A stretch of DNA of 64,000 nt from JAEZDR01 sp039811185. Its GTDB lineage: Bacteria; Bacteroidota; Bacteroidia; Chitinophagales; Chitinophagaceae. The stretch covers positions 40,679 to 104,678 of the forward strand of contig JBDHYF010000009.1 in the NCBI GenBank assembly GCA_039811185.1, written 5' to 3'. Numbering within the stretch: the first letter of the stretch is position 1; each line of letters opens with the position of its first letter. Positions 37,100 to 46,202 of this stretch are shown piece after piece. The position numbers and the translations under genes were made by a program. The notes below the pieces were generated by a model. That model worked only from the letters and a program-made list of their open reading frames with translations. It did no database searches and had not been told where the DNA came from.

Positions 37100-38077
37100 A
37101 TGAAAAGAGTGCATAAAATTGCCGTGCTTACATCGGGAGGCGACTCGCCGGGAATGAATGCGGCAATCAGGGCGGTTGTAAGAACAGGAATATATAATCA
37201 TCTGGAAGTGTACGGCGTGATGCGTGGATATGCAGGTTTGCTGGAGGATGATATTTTTTTAATGAATTCGCGTTCGGTAGCCAACATCATACAGCGCGGA
37301 GGAACCATTTTAAAAACGGCAAGATGCAAGGAGTTTGAAACAAGCGAAGGCCGTCAGAAGGCATTTAAAAATATTGAAAAAAGAGGCATTGACGGGTTGG
37401 TGGTGATTGGTGGCGACGGCTCGTTTAAAGGAGCGGAAGCTTTTAGCCGCGAGTGCGGAATTCCCTGCATAGGCATACCGGGAACCATTGACAAGGATAT
37501 TTCCGGAACCGACTTCACCATTGGTTTTGATACCGCGGTAAACACCGCCGTTGACGCGATAGATAAAATTAGAGACACCGCAGATGCACACGACCGTTTG
37601 TTTATTGTTGAAGTGATGGGCCGCGATGCCGGCTATATTGCCCTGCACAGCGGTGTGGCAACGGGTGCTGAAAACATTTTAATTCCCGAAGCAAACACCA
37701 GTTTGGATGAGTTGATTGCACATCTTACAGAAAAAGAAAAGAGAAAAAAACTCGTTAACCTGATTGTTGTTGCAGAAGGCAACAAGTACGGCGGCGCGGT
37801 TGAACTTGCGCGGTTAATTCATGAAAGAATTGAAACCGCCGACACCCGTATCTGCGTACTCGGGCACATACAACGCGGAGGCTCGCCTTCCTGCCTCGAC
37901 AGATTTATTGCCAGCCGAATGGGCTATCAGGCAGTGGAATGCCTGCTTCAGGGAAAGCATAATGTGATGGTGGGAATTTTAAATAATAAGATGAATTTTG
38001 TTCCGCTTTCACAAGTAAAAAGCAATCAGCGCATCAACAACGAGTGGTTGAAAATTGTAAAAATACTGGCGAGCTAA
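37100..38077 (+). CDS. pfkA: ATP-dependent 6-phosphofructokinase
   Basis: 325 residues, bacterial PfkA length. GGDSPGMNAAIRA binds ATP; GGDGS and PGTIDKD keep the two glycines that distinguish ATP from pyrophosphate-dependent enzymes (the latter have Asp and Lys). TIDKD carries the catalytic Asp, with Lys in place of the usual Asn; EVMGRDAGY and HIQRGG are also present. Commits fructose 6-phosphate to glycolysis. Followed by pyk 23 nt later. An operator shared with the maltodextrin locus suggests sugar-dependent control. Confidence 0.96.
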   Translation: MKRVHKIAVLTSGGDSPGMNAAIRAVVRTGIYNHLEVYGVMRGYAGLLEDDIFLMNSRSVANIIQRGGTILKTARCKEFETSEGRQKAFKNIEKRGIDGLVVIGGDGSFKGAEAFSRECGIPCIGIPGTIDKDISGTDFTIGFDTAVNTAVDAIDKIRDTADAHDRLFIVEVMGRDAGYIALHSGVATGAENILIPEANTSLDELIAHLTEKEKRKKLVNLIVVAEGNKYGGAVELARLIHERIETADTRICVLGHIQRGGSPSCLDRFIASRMGYQAVECLLQGKHNVMVGILNNKMNFVPLSQVKSNQRINNEWLKIVKILAS

Positions 38078-38100
38078 TCGTCACGAAAAAAAATTAAACT

Positions 38101-39591
38101 ATGCCCAGAAATATTTCGAAGTACATAAATAAAGAAATGGACCATGTTGCCGGTTATCAGCACACGGTTCACAAAACAAAAATTGTTGCCACTGTCGGCC
38201 CTTCTTGCGATACCTACGAAAAGTTGCTCGAACTCGTAAAGTGCGGTGTAAACGTTTTCCGGCTTAACTTTTCTCACGGCAAAAACGAAGAAAAAGCGCA
38301 GATTATTCAGCACATAAGAAGCATCAACGATAAGCAACCCTACAACATCGCCATTCTTGCCGACCTTCAGGGCCCTAAATTAAGAGTCGGCGAAATTGAA
38401 AAAGGCGTAATGCAGGTGGAACCCGGCGATGTGCTCACCTTCACCAATACGCCATGTGTTGGCAACAAAGAGTGCATCTATGTTTCCTATCCAAACCTTG
38501 CTGACGACGTAAGGATAGGGAACACAATTTTAATCGATGACGGAAAAATTGAAGTGAAGGTTACGGAAGTAACGAAAGAAAAAAACGTGAAGGTTAAGGT
38601 GATGCTTGGCGGCCCGCTTTCTTCGAAAAAAGGCATCAATTTACCCGATACAAAAATTTCGTTGCCGGCGCTTACTGAAAAAGATTTAGCCGACCTCGAC
38701 TTCATCATCGATCAGCAGCTCGATTGGGTTGCCTTAAGCTTTGTACGGAGCGTGAAAGACATCATCATTCTGCGCAACAAGCTCGACGAGCGAAAAAGCA
38801 AAACCAAGATTATCGCTAAAATTGAAAAGCCCGAAGCGCTCGCCAACATCCGCGATATCATTCTTGAAAGCGACGGAATTATGATTGCAAGGGGCGATCT
38901 TGGCGTAGAGCTGCCCGTAGAGCAGGTTCCGCTGATTCAAAAAGATATTATTCGCAAATGTATTCATAGGGCAAAACCCGTTATTGTAGCTACGCAGATG
39001 ATGGAAAGCATGATCGACCGAAGTAAGCCCAACAGAAGCGAAATTACCGACGTGGCCAATGCCGTGCTCGAAGGCGCCGATGCGGTGATGCTGAGCGCAG
39101 AAACCGCCACCGGAAAACATCCGCAACTGGTAGTGGAAACGATGACGAAAATAATTCTGGAAGTAGAAAAAAAAGAATACCGCTACAACCGCGAAGAAGA
39201 CCTGAAACCGCAAACACATTCTCCTACTTTTTTAAGTGATGCCATTTGCTATAACGGCTGCAAAATTGCCCGCGATATTAACGCTGATGCATTAATTGGA
39301 ATGACCCAGAGCGGTTATACGGGCTTTACGTTGAGCAGCTACCGGCCACAATCGCCGCTTTATATTTTTACAAAAGAATCTACGCTTGTAAACCAGCTTA
39401 GCCTCGCGTGGGGAACCAGAGCGTTTTTCTATAATGAAGAAGACAGTTTGGACGATATTATTTTTGACCAGATTAATATCTTAAAGGAACGCGGGTTTTT
39501 AAAGCAGGGCGACGTAGTGGTAAACACGGGCTCTACTCCGGTGCACCTGCACTTACCCACCAACGTTTTAAAAATTACAACGGTTGAATAA
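38101..39591 (+). CDS. pyk: Pyruvate kinase
   Basis: 496 residues. KTKIVATVGPSC and FRLNFSHG at the start, ADLQGPKLRVGE, IIAKIEKPEALANI with the catalytic Lys, IMIARGDLGVELP, and ATQMMESMI, all collinear with pyruvate kinase; the C-terminal allosteric domain is present. Makes ATP and pyruvate from phosphoenolpyruvate. The start could be 12 codons downstream (MDHVAGY). Operon with pfkA and, by 8-nt overlap, the GH20 gene. Confidence 0.97.
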   Translation: MPRNISKYINKEMDHVAGYQHTVHKTKIVATVGPSCDTYEKLLELVKCGVNVFRLNFSHGKNEEKAQIIQHIRSINDKQPYNIAILADLQGPKLRVGEIEKGVMQVEPGDVLTFTNTPCVGNKECIYVSYPNLADDVRIGNTILIDDGKIEVKVTEVTKEKNVKVKVMLGGPLSSKKGINLPDTKISLPALTEKDLADLDFIIDQQLDWVALSFVRSVKDIIILRNKLDERKSKTKIIAKIEKPEALANIRDIILESDGIMIARGDLGVELPVEQVPLIQKDIIRKCIHRAKPVIVATQMMESMIDRSKPNRSEITDVANAVLEGADAVMLSAETATGKHPQLVVETMTKIILEVEKKEYRYNREEDLKPQTHSPTFLSDAICYNGCKIARDINADALIGMTQSGYTGFTLSSYRPQSPLYIFTKESTLVNQLSLAWGTRAFFYNEEDSLDDIIFDQINILKERGFLKQGDVVVNTGSTPVHLHLPTNVLKITTVE

Positions 39592-41905
39592 TGCTTATAA
39601 ACAGATCTATGCGGTATTAACTGTTGTTTTAACGATAGCGCTATGTTCGGTTGCTTCGGCATCAGACACCACTTACCACCTTGTACCACAACCTGAAAAA
39701 GCGGTTTTCTATAAGGGCAGCTTTACAGTAAGCGAAGCCACCACAATCTGCTACAACGACGAATCCGACTCGGTTACAGCGAACTACCTGGCCGGCTATT
39801 TTGATAAATTTTATGGGCTGAAGCTGAAAAAAGCAAAACAAATTCCGGAAAAGAACTACATACAGTTGGTAACAAAAAAGTTTGTCAGCAAACCGGAGAA
39901 TGATGAGCACTATACCCTTGCGGCAACCACTGATAAAATCATTATCAGCGGCGATAGCTATTCCGCAAATTTTCTTGCTGCCAATACGCTGATACAGTTG
40001 CTACAAGCAAACAAATCCCGCCATCTCCTTATCCCCGTTTGTGAAATCGACGACCGGCCCAAGTTCCCCTATCGGGGCATGCACCTCGATGTTGCACGTC
40101 ATTTTTTCGACACCTCATTCATTAAAAAATTCATCGACCTGCTTGCGTTGCATAAGTTTAACCGCTTTCACTGGCACCTTACCGACGATCAGGGATGGCG
40201 TATCGAGATTAAAAAATATCCATTGCTCACCACCGTTGGTGCATACAGGAATGGGACCATCACCGGCCGCTATCCGGGAACCGGCAATACCAATCGGCGG
40301 TACGGCGGCTATTACACACAAGAGCAGATAAAGGACATTGTAGCTTACGCTTCGCAACGGCATATTATGGTGATACCGGAAATTGACATGCCGGGACATG
40401 CTTCGGCGGCTATCGCGGCCTATCCTTACTTAAGTTGTTTTCCATCTGAAAGCACGCCGGTACCATTTGGCAGCATCTGGAAAGGCGACAGCACCGGCAA
40501 ACAAGTGCAACAAACATGGGGTGTTTTTGAAGACGTTTTTTGTGCCGGAAAGGATGCCACTTATCAATTTTTGGAAGATGTTTTGGCAGAAGTGACAGAA
40601 CTCTTTCCATCGGAATATATCCACATCGGTGGCGATGAATGCCCCAAACAACACTGGAAAAGATGTGCGGAATGCCAGGCAAAAATCAAGAAAGAAGGCC
40701 TCACCGGCGAAAACGAATTGCAGTCGTATTTCATGATGCACATGGAAGCGTTTCTTCGTAAAAAGAATCGAAAATCGATTGGCTGGGACGAAATGCTGGA
40801 AGGCAAAAACATGCAGGGATTTACCGTGATGAACTGGCGGGGCGATAAGTTTGCAATGCAGGCAACTCATCAAAAATTAGATGTTATCCGCACGCCGGAA
40901 TCCCATTTCTATTTAGATTTTTCTCAGTCGAAAAATGATGACAGCGTTACGAGAGGGCGGTACGTGCCTGTTGAGGCAATCTTCCATTTTAATTCATTCC
41001 CTCCGGAACTAAAAGACGAGAACAAAAGATTCATTGTTGGCGTGCAAGGCAATGTTTGGACAGAATATATGCCCACCCCATCGAAGGTAGAATACCAGAT
41101 CTTGCCCCGCATGTCGGCAATCAGTGAGGTTGCATGGGGACACACCAACGGCTATTCGCAGTTTAAACAAAAACTGCCCTGGCTGTTGCATAAGTACAAG
41201 TTTTGGAAACTTAACTACAGCATGGCGGCTTATGAAATAACGGATTCTGTTTACACCGTTAACGATCCGCTGCCTGCCGTAAAAATAATATTGAAAAATT
41301 CCGGTAGTTTTAAGCTATCGCTTGGCGATAAGGCTACGCACAGCTTTCCCTACACCCTAACGATATCTGCCCCAAAAACAATTAAAGCTTTTGCCCTCGC
41401 CCCGGATACGGTTGCCCGCTACAATAAAACCATTTTTTTTAATAAGGCAACGGCAAAAAAAATCACGGGCACGCCCCCTGCGGCTTACTATTCAGGAGAA
41501 AACGGATTGTCGGGTTTGGTGAATGGCATTCGGGCGCATCAGTTTAATTCAACGGAGTGGCTCGGCTGGTATGGAAAAGACGTTTCGCTCAACATCGATC
41601 TACTGAAGAAAGAAAAAATCAGCAATATTCACTTGTATGTTTGGCGGCAGGAAGCAAGTTTTATTTATCTTCCTTCCGCAATTGAAATTGAAATATCGAA
41701 CGACGGCAAAAGATGGACAAAGTATGTTGTGAATGCCCAGCAAAGCGGTTGGGAGGACAACAAAAACATCAGCTTTAATTTGCCCAAGCCGTCGGTGGCA
41801 AAGTTTGTGAGAGTAAAGCTGATATCGTACGGAAAAGTGCCGGCAGGACGGCCTTCTGCGGGCAGCAATACATGGTTGTTTTTAAGTGAAATTGCAATTA
41901 ACTAA
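39584..41905 (+). CDS. Beta-N-acetylhexosaminidase (GH20), exported, with C-terminal discoidin-like domain
   Basis: 773 residues: hydrophobic export signal (about 8-27), GH20b N-terminal domain (30-160), GH20 barrel with catalytic Asp351-Glu352 in HIGGDECPK, and a C-terminal F5/8-type/CBM32-like domain (about 640-773). Removes terminal GlcNAc or GalNAc from glycans such as chitin oligomers or mucin-type chains, probably in the periplasm. The only in-frame start is TTG at 39584, inside the pyk stop. An ATG at 39591 in the next frame would give a very typical signal (MLINRSMR) if one base differed near 39610, so a sequence error or frameshift is possible. KTSC gene follows. Confidence 0.92.
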   Translation: MNNAYKQIYAVLTVVLTIALCSVASASDTTYHLVPQPEKAVFYKGSFTVSEATTICYNDESDSVTANYLAGYFDKFYGLKLKKAKQIPEKNYIQLVTKKFVSKPENDEHYTLAATTDKIIISGDSYSANFLAANTLIQLLQANKSRHLLIPVCEIDDRPKFPYRGMHLDVARHFFDTSFIKKFIDLLALHKFNRFHWHLTDDQGWRIEIKKYPLLTTVGAYRNGTITGRYPGTGNTNRRYGGYYTQEQIKDIVAYASQRHIMVIPEIDMPGHASAAIAAYPYLSCFPSESTPVPFGSIWKGDSTGKQVQQTWGVFEDVFCAGKDATYQFLEDVLAEVTELFPSEYIHIGGDECPKQHWKRCAECQAKIKKEGLTGENELQSYFMMHMEAFLRKKNRKSIGWDEMLEGKNMQGFTVMNWRGDKFAMQATHQKLDVIRTPESHFYLDFSQSKNDDSVTRGRYVPVEAIFHFNSFPPELKDENKRFIVGVQGNVWTEYMPTPSKVEYQILPRMSAISEVAWGHTNGYSQFKQKLPWLLHKYKFWKLNYSMAAYEITDSVYTVNDPLPAVKIILKNSGSFKLSLGDKATHSFPYTLTISAPKTIKAFALAPDTVARYNKTIFFNKATAKKITGTPPAAYYSGENGLSGLVNGIRAHQFNSTEWLGWYGKDVSLNIDLLKKEKISNIHLYVWRQEASFIYLPSAIEIEISNDGKRWTKYVVNAQQSGWEDNKNISFNLPKPSVAKFVRVKLISYGKVPAGRPSAGSNTWLFLSEIAIN

Positions 41906-41923
41906 GGCTACAAAAATATATTT

Positions 41924-42148
41924 ATGGAAAGATCATCTGTTCGCTCAACTGTTATAAAAGAAGTGGGCTACGACAAAGAAAAAGAGTTGCTGGAAGTAGC
42001 GTTTCAGACGGGCGATATTCATCAGTACGAAAAAGTGCCGCACAACATCTTCATTTCGTTTATGCGGGCTCCCTCCATGGGCAACTTCTATTTTGAATAC
42101 ATTAAGCACAACTACGAGTACACTCCCATCCATAAAAATAAAAACTGA
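41924..42148 (+). CDS. KTSC-domain protein
   Basis: 74 residues, essentially one KTSC domain: SSVRSTVIKEVGYDKEKELL then LEVAFQTGDIHQYEKVP and FMRAPSMGNFY. Small beta-rich proteins of unknown function, named after a KTSC signature and sometimes attached to lysyl-tRNA synthetase-like proteins. Lies 18 nt after the GH20 gene and is probably in its operon. Confidence 0.85.
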   Translation: MERSSVRSTVIKEVGYDKEKELLEVAFQTGDIHQYEKVPHNIFISFMRAPSMGNFYFEYIKHNYEYTPIHKNKN

Positions 42149-42153
42149 TCGTT

Positions 42154-42161
42154 TACTTTTG
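42154..42161 (+). promoter_or_regulatory. -7 box TACTTTTG, 4 nt from the ATG of the DUF721 gene
   Basis: Exact TAnnTTTG, then CCGC and ATG. Suggests an extra, leaderless transcript starting at DUF721 inside the gene row. Confidence 0.5.
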
Positions 42162-42165
42162 CCGC

Positions 42166-42447
42166 ATGGGTACCTATTCGCTTGGCGACGCCATGAAAGA
42201 TTTTATAAAGAAGAGAAACCTGAACAAAAACCTTCTGCCGTTTCGGATTAAAGAAGTATGGCAGGACTTGATGGGAACCACCGTTGCAAAATATACCGAC
42301 GAAATCAGCGTACATCATTCAACCCTTATCATCTCCACCTCGGTGGCGCCTTTAAAAAACGAACTGCATTTTCAGAAAGACACCATCATCAAACGGGTGA
42401 ATGAAATGCTCGGCGAACAGTTGATAGACCGCGTTGTGATAAAATAA
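42166..42447 (+). CDS. DUF721/DciA-like protein
   Basis: 93 residues, single DUF721 domain (SLGDAMKDFIKKRNLNKNL, VWQDLMGTTVAKYT, LIISTSVAPLKNELHF, EQLIDRVVIK). DciA, the best-studied member, helps load the replicative helicase in bacteria that lack DnaC; whether this short form does so is unproven. Five nt upstream of the aspartokinase gene. Confidence 0.85.
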   Translation: MGTYSLGDAMKDFIKKRNLNKNLLPFRIKEVWQDLMGTTVAKYTDEISVHHSTLIISTSVAPLKNELHFQKDTIIKRVNEMLGEQLIDRVVIK

Positions 42448-42452
42448 CCGTT

Positions 42453-43724
42453 ATGAAAGTTTTTAAATTTGGTGGTGCAAGCGTAGCAACGGTAGAAAAA
42501 ATAAAGCAGGTTGGAGAAATTTTAAAGCAGTATCCTGCAGAAGAAATAATGGTGATTGTTTCTGCCATGGGCAAAACCACCAATGCACTCGAAAAAGTAG
42601 CTGAAGCTTATTACAGCGGCCGGATCAACGACGCAAAGAATCTCTTCAGCACAATAAGAAATCAACACTTTACCACTGCAAAATATTTGCTGATAAAGGA
42701 ATACCTTGAGTGCGAAAAATTGCTGAATGCCTTTTGCGACAGTGCGGAAAAGCTGATGCAGGAAGCGCCGGATAACTCTTTCGATTTTTACTACGATCAG
42801 ATAGTTAGCGTGGGCGAACTGTTGAGCACTGCCATCGTTTCTTCCTATCTGAAGGAAGCTGGCATCACCAGCAAGTTTATTGATGTGAGAGAAATTATTA
42901 AAACCGACGATCGTTACCGCGCCGCATCGATCGATTGGTTGTTAACCGCACATCACGCGTCAACCATTGGCCCTCTTTTTTCCTCAACAAGCATTGTGCT
43001 CACTCAGGGCTTTATAGGCCGCGCCAACAACGGTGCTACCACAACGCTCGGCCGCGAAGGAAGCGATTTTACCGCAGCCATATTTGCCAACCTGCTAAAT
43101 GCTGAAAGCCTCACCATCTGGAAAGATGTGGAAGGCGTGATGAATGCCGATCCAAAAGAGTTTTCCGAAGCCGAACTCATACCGGAGCTTAGCTTTGAAG
43201 AAGTAATTGAAATGGCCTATTACGGAGCTCAGGTAATCCATCCCAAAACCATCAAACCCCTTCAAAATAAAAATATTCCTTTAAAGGTAAAGTGCTTTTT
43301 AAATCCGGCGCTTCCGGGCACGGTTATTCATCACAAAAAAGTCTGCAACTTACCGCCCATCTACGTTCACAAAAGCAACCAGGCGTTACTGCACCTTACC
43401 ACCACCGATTTTTCCTTCGCCGCAGAAAAGGCAATAGAGCAGTTATTCAGCGTTTTTAAAGCTATCGGTTTCATTCCTAACCTAATTCAAACGGGCGCCA
43501 TCACCATTCAAATTTGTATGGACGATAACGCTGATAAAATTGAGGAAATTGCCCTTAGCGTAGCAGATACTTTTCACATCAATGTAGAAAGAGACCTTCA
43601 CCTCTTTACGATTCGCCATTATCCGCACGATAAGATTGAAACTTATTTAAGCAATAAAGAAGTTGTGTTACAACAACGCACGCCGTCCACCCTTCAATTT
43701 GTGTATCGCCGGCCCATTAATTAA
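42453..43724 (+). CDS. lysC: Aspartate kinase (monofunctional)
   Basis: 423 residues. KFGGASV (5-11), VSAMGKTTNALE, FIGRANNGATTTLGREGSDFTAA with the substrate-binding region, WKDVEGVMNADP, and about 120 C-terminal residues with ACT-type regulatory sequence (from TTTDFSF). No fused homoserine dehydrogenase. First step from aspartate to lysine, threonine and methionine. The symbol is the common one for such enzymes; the feedback effector cannot be told from sequence. Its stop overlaps the convergent DUF3078 gene by 8 nt. Confidence 0.93.
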   Translation: MKVFKFGGASVATVEKIKQVGEILKQYPAEEIMVIVSAMGKTTNALEKVAEAYYSGRINDAKNLFSTIRNQHFTTAKYLLIKEYLECEKLLNAFCDSAEKLMQEAPDNSFDFYYDQIVSVGELLSTAIVSSYLKEAGITSKFIDVREIIKTDDRYRAASIDWLLTAHHASTIGPLFSSTSIVLTQGFIGRANNGATTTLGREGSDFTAAIFANLLNAESLTIWKDVEGVMNADPKEFSEAELIPELSFEEVIEMAYYGAQVIHPKTIKPLQNKNIPLKVKCFLNPALPGTVIHHKKVCNLPPIYVHKSNQALLHLTTTDFSFAAEKAIEQLFSVFKAIGFIPNLIQTGAITIQICMDDNADKIEEIALSVADTFHINVERDLHLFTIRHYPHDKIETYLSNKEVVLQQRTPSTLQFVYRRPIN

Positions 43725-44673
43725 TTGTAACGGTATTTAGGTTTATCAGAAACCCAAGTCCTATAAGGCTTTTTATCTGTAAAGCCGGGCTGTCGCCATT
43801 GCTGCCAAACAGCTTCACGTCATCATCATAAATTAAATCGAGATTGTATGACAGCGTAAGGTATTTGTTCACCTTCATCAACAGTGCATTCGTCATAAAT
43901 ACATCGATGTTTTCCGGATGCGAGCCATAGTCTGAAAACAAGTCGAGCCGCCCCTTATAGCCGATGGCATCCGTAAAATCTTTCTTGTAATTCACTGAGC
44001 TGAAGAAACCAATCTGCATTTTATAATGCCGCCCGGAGTCAACACCGTACACTCCTTTCGCTGCAAGATAATCGTTCGCTATCACCACCGATCGACTCGT
44101 TAAGGGCGAAAGGAAAACAGAAAGCTCAGGATTGGGCTTGTAGTCGAAACCGGCCGAGAGAGTAAAATAAGCCGGACTTAAAAGCGTGGACGAAAACGAC
44201 GAGGTGTTGCCGCTGTAAGTATATCCGTCGAACAGTTGGCTTCTGAAATTAAACAGACCGGCCAGATACCAGTTGCCATCGAAGTTATAGCCGTACTTCG
44301 TCAGTAAATCCAAGCGGTCGTCGTTTTTTCGGGTGCCCAGGCTTGTTGCCTGAAGCAGGCCGAAATAAAAGTCGAAGTTATTGTCCCAGCTATGCCTTCC
44401 GTTTTTGTAATAAAGAAAATAGTTGAAGTAGTTATTTATGGATAGCGAGAATTCATCGCCGCCTGCAGCCCAGTTTTTTAGCGAGCCCTGGTTTACCGAG
44501 AGTTTGTTGGACCCCGAGCGTTTAATCACCCACGCCACCGAATCAACCGGATCTTTTTGCTTTTTTATGGTTCGGAAAACTTCGTTAGGCAAAACAATCA
44601 CCGGTATTTCCTGTGCAGTAGCTTCCATCACTCCTGCAAACAATAATATCAGTATAAAAACCCGCTGTTTCAT
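43717..44673 (-). CDS. DUF3078 outer-membrane-type protein
   Basis: About 318 residues with a signal peptide (MKQRVFILILLFAGVMEATA) and a series of amphipathic strands with aromatic belts (GSLKNWAAGGDEFSLSINNY, YFNYFLYYKNGRHSWDNN), typical of the DUF3078 beta-barrel-like family of Bacteroidota. Function unknown. Start at ATG 44671-44673; the TTG three codons further upstream belongs to the -7 box TATTTTTG (44680-44687), which ends 6 nt before the ATG. Convergent with aspartokinase, divergent from miaB. Confidence 0.85.
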   Translation of the reverse strand: MKQRVFILILLFAGVMEATAQEIPVIVLPNEVFRTIKKQKDPVDSVAWVIKRSGSNKLSVNQGSLKNWAAGGDEFSLSINNYFNYFLYYKNGRHSWDNNFDFYFGLLQATSLGTRKNDDRLDLLTKYGYNFDGNWYLAGLFNFRSQLFDGYTYSGNTSSFSSTLLSPAYFTLSAGFDYKPNPELSVFLSPLTSRSVVIANDYLAAKGVYGVDSGRHYKMQIGFFSSVNYKKDFTDAIGYKGRLDLFSDYGSHPENIDVFMTNALLMKVNKYLTLSYNLDLIYDDDVKLFGSNGDSPALQIKSLIGLGFLINLNTVTIN

Positions 44674-44679
44674 AGCGTG

Positions 44680-44687
44680 CAAAAATA
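44680..44687 (-). promoter_or_regulatory. -7 box TATTTTTG, 6 nt from the ATG of the DUF3078 gene
   Basis: Exact TAnnTTTG. The TTG inside it is the spurious upstream start. Implies a leaderless or nearly leaderless mRNA. Confidence 0.5.
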
Positions 44688-44732
44688 TATTTAAACCGCC
44701 AATGGTAGTCTGTCAAACTGACACTGAATGTA

Positions 44733-44740
44733 TATCTTTG
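44733..44740 (+). promoter_or_regulatory. -7 box TATCTTTG for miaB
   Basis: Exact TAnnTTTG, 20 nt before the ATG at 44761. It lies downstream of the frame's first possible start (44728) and so selects 44761. Confidence 0.5.
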
Positions 44741-44760
44741 CTCTCCAAAAAAAATTTCTG

Positions 44761-46179
44761 ATGTTGGATGTTAAGGCGAAAACGCACGATGAGACGCGGC
44801 AGGGAGAAGCCTATGCACCGTTTGAGAACGATGCCAGTCATTACATAAAAAAGTTTTATATAGAAAGCTACGGTTGCCAGATGAATTTCAGCGACAGTGA
44901 GATTGTTGCATCTATCTTAAACACTGAAGGCTATGGTGCTACTCGAAATTTTGAAGAAGCCGACATCGTATTTTTAAACACCTGTTCTATTCGTGAAAAA
45001 GCGGAACAAACCGTCCGGAAGAGACTTTCTGAGTTTAGAAAAGTGAAAGAAAATAAGCCGGGCTTTCTGGTGGGTGTGCTTGGCTGTATGGCCGAACGCC
45101 TGAAGTCGAAATTTTTAGAGGAAGAAAAACTGGTAGATATAGTGGTTGGACCGGACGCCTATCGCAGTTTGCCGGGCCTGATTGAAGAAGCCGAAACAGG
45201 GCAAAAAGCGGTGAATGTGTTGCTGAGCCGCGATGAAACCTATGCCGATATTTCTCCTGTGCGTTTGGATAGCAACGGAGTAAGCGCCTTCGTGTCGATT
45301 ATGCGGGGCTGTAATAACATGTGCAGCTTTTGCGTAGTTCCGTTTACCAGAGGAAGAGAAAGAAGCCGTGACGTTTTTTCCATTGTGGAAGAAGCTCGCG
45401 ATTTATATAGCAGAGGATTTAAAGAAGTTACGCTTTTAGGGCAGAATGTTGACAGCTACTATTGGCTGAATGAAGACGGAAAGCAGGCGGTAACTTTTGC
45501 CATGCTGCTCGAAGAAGTTGCCCGCATTGCTCCCGACCTTAGAGTACGTTTCAGCACATCGCATCCGAAAGATATTACCGATGATGTTTTGCATTCAATG
45601 GCCAGATACGAAAACATTTGCAAATACATTCATCTTCCCGTGCAAAGTGGCTCCACACGTGTGTTACAGCTCATGAACCGCACCTACACCCGCGAATGGT
45701 ATATGGCCAAAGTAAACCGCATTCGGGAAATTTTACCGGACTGTGCCATTAGCTCCGATGTTATTGCAGGATTTTGCACCGAAACAGAAGAAGATCATGC
45801 CGATACACTTTCTGTGATGGAGTTTGCAAAATATGATATGAGCTATATGTTTTTTTATAGCGAAAGGCCCGGAACCCTTGCAGCGCGCCGGTATACAGAT
45901 GATGTACCTGAAGACGTAAAAAAACGCCGCTTGCAGGAAATTGTAAACTTGCAAAACCGGCTATCGCTCGAAAGCAATACAAAAGACGTCGGGAAAACAT
46001 TTCAAGTGCTGATTGAAGGAAACAGTAAAAAAAGTGAAGACGACTGGATGGGCCGCAACAGCCAAAACAAAGTAATCGTTTTTCCAAAAGAGCACTACCC
46101 TCTGCAAAAGGGAAATTATGTAAACGTTCGTGTAGAGGAATGCACACAGGCCACCCTTTTGGGAAAAATTGTTGGGTAG
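44761..46179 (+). CDS. miaB: tRNA (N6-isopentenyl adenosine(37)-C2)-methylthiotransferase MiaB
   Basis: About 472 residues. N-terminal UPF0004 domain with three cluster cysteines (YGCQMNFSDSE, NTCSIREKAE, GCMAERL), radical-SAM motif RGCNNMCSFCVVPF, and a C-terminal TRAM domain (about the last 65 residues). Adds the methylthio group to i6A37 of tRNAs. The frame opens 11 codons earlier, but the promoter box at 44733-44740 puts transcription start after that point. The sigma54-type activator gene follows 23 nt later. Confidence 0.96.
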   Translation: MLDVKAKTHDETRQGEAYAPFENDASHYIKKFYIESYGCQMNFSDSEIVASILNTEGYGATRNFEEADIVFLNTCSIREKAEQTVRKRLSEFRKVKENKPGFLVGVLGCMAERLKSKFLEEEKLVDIVVGPDAYRSLPGLIEEAETGQKAVNVLLSRDETYADISPVRLDSNGVSAFVSIMRGCNNMCSFCVVPFTRGRERSRDVFSIVEEARDLYSRGFKEVTLLGQNVDSYYWLNEDGKQAVTFAMLLEEVARIAPDLRVRFSTSHPKDITDDVLHSMARYENICKYIHLPVQSGSTRVLQLMNRTYTREWYMAKVNRIREILPDCAISSDVIAGFCTETEEDHADTLSVMEFAKYDMSYMFFYSERPGTLAARRYTDDVPEDVKKRRLQEIVNLQNRLSLESNTKDVGKTFQVLIEGNSKKSEDDWMGRNSQNKVIVFPKEHYPLQKGNYVNVRVEECTQATLLGKIVG

Positions 46180-46202
46180 AATATAAAAATCAAAATAACT
46201 GA

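Noticed and set aside
37432..37525. Lys in PfkA TIDKD as sign of a pyrophosphate-dependent enzyme
   Set aside because: The positions that separate ATP from PPi enzymes are the glycines in GGDGS and PGTID, and both are kept.
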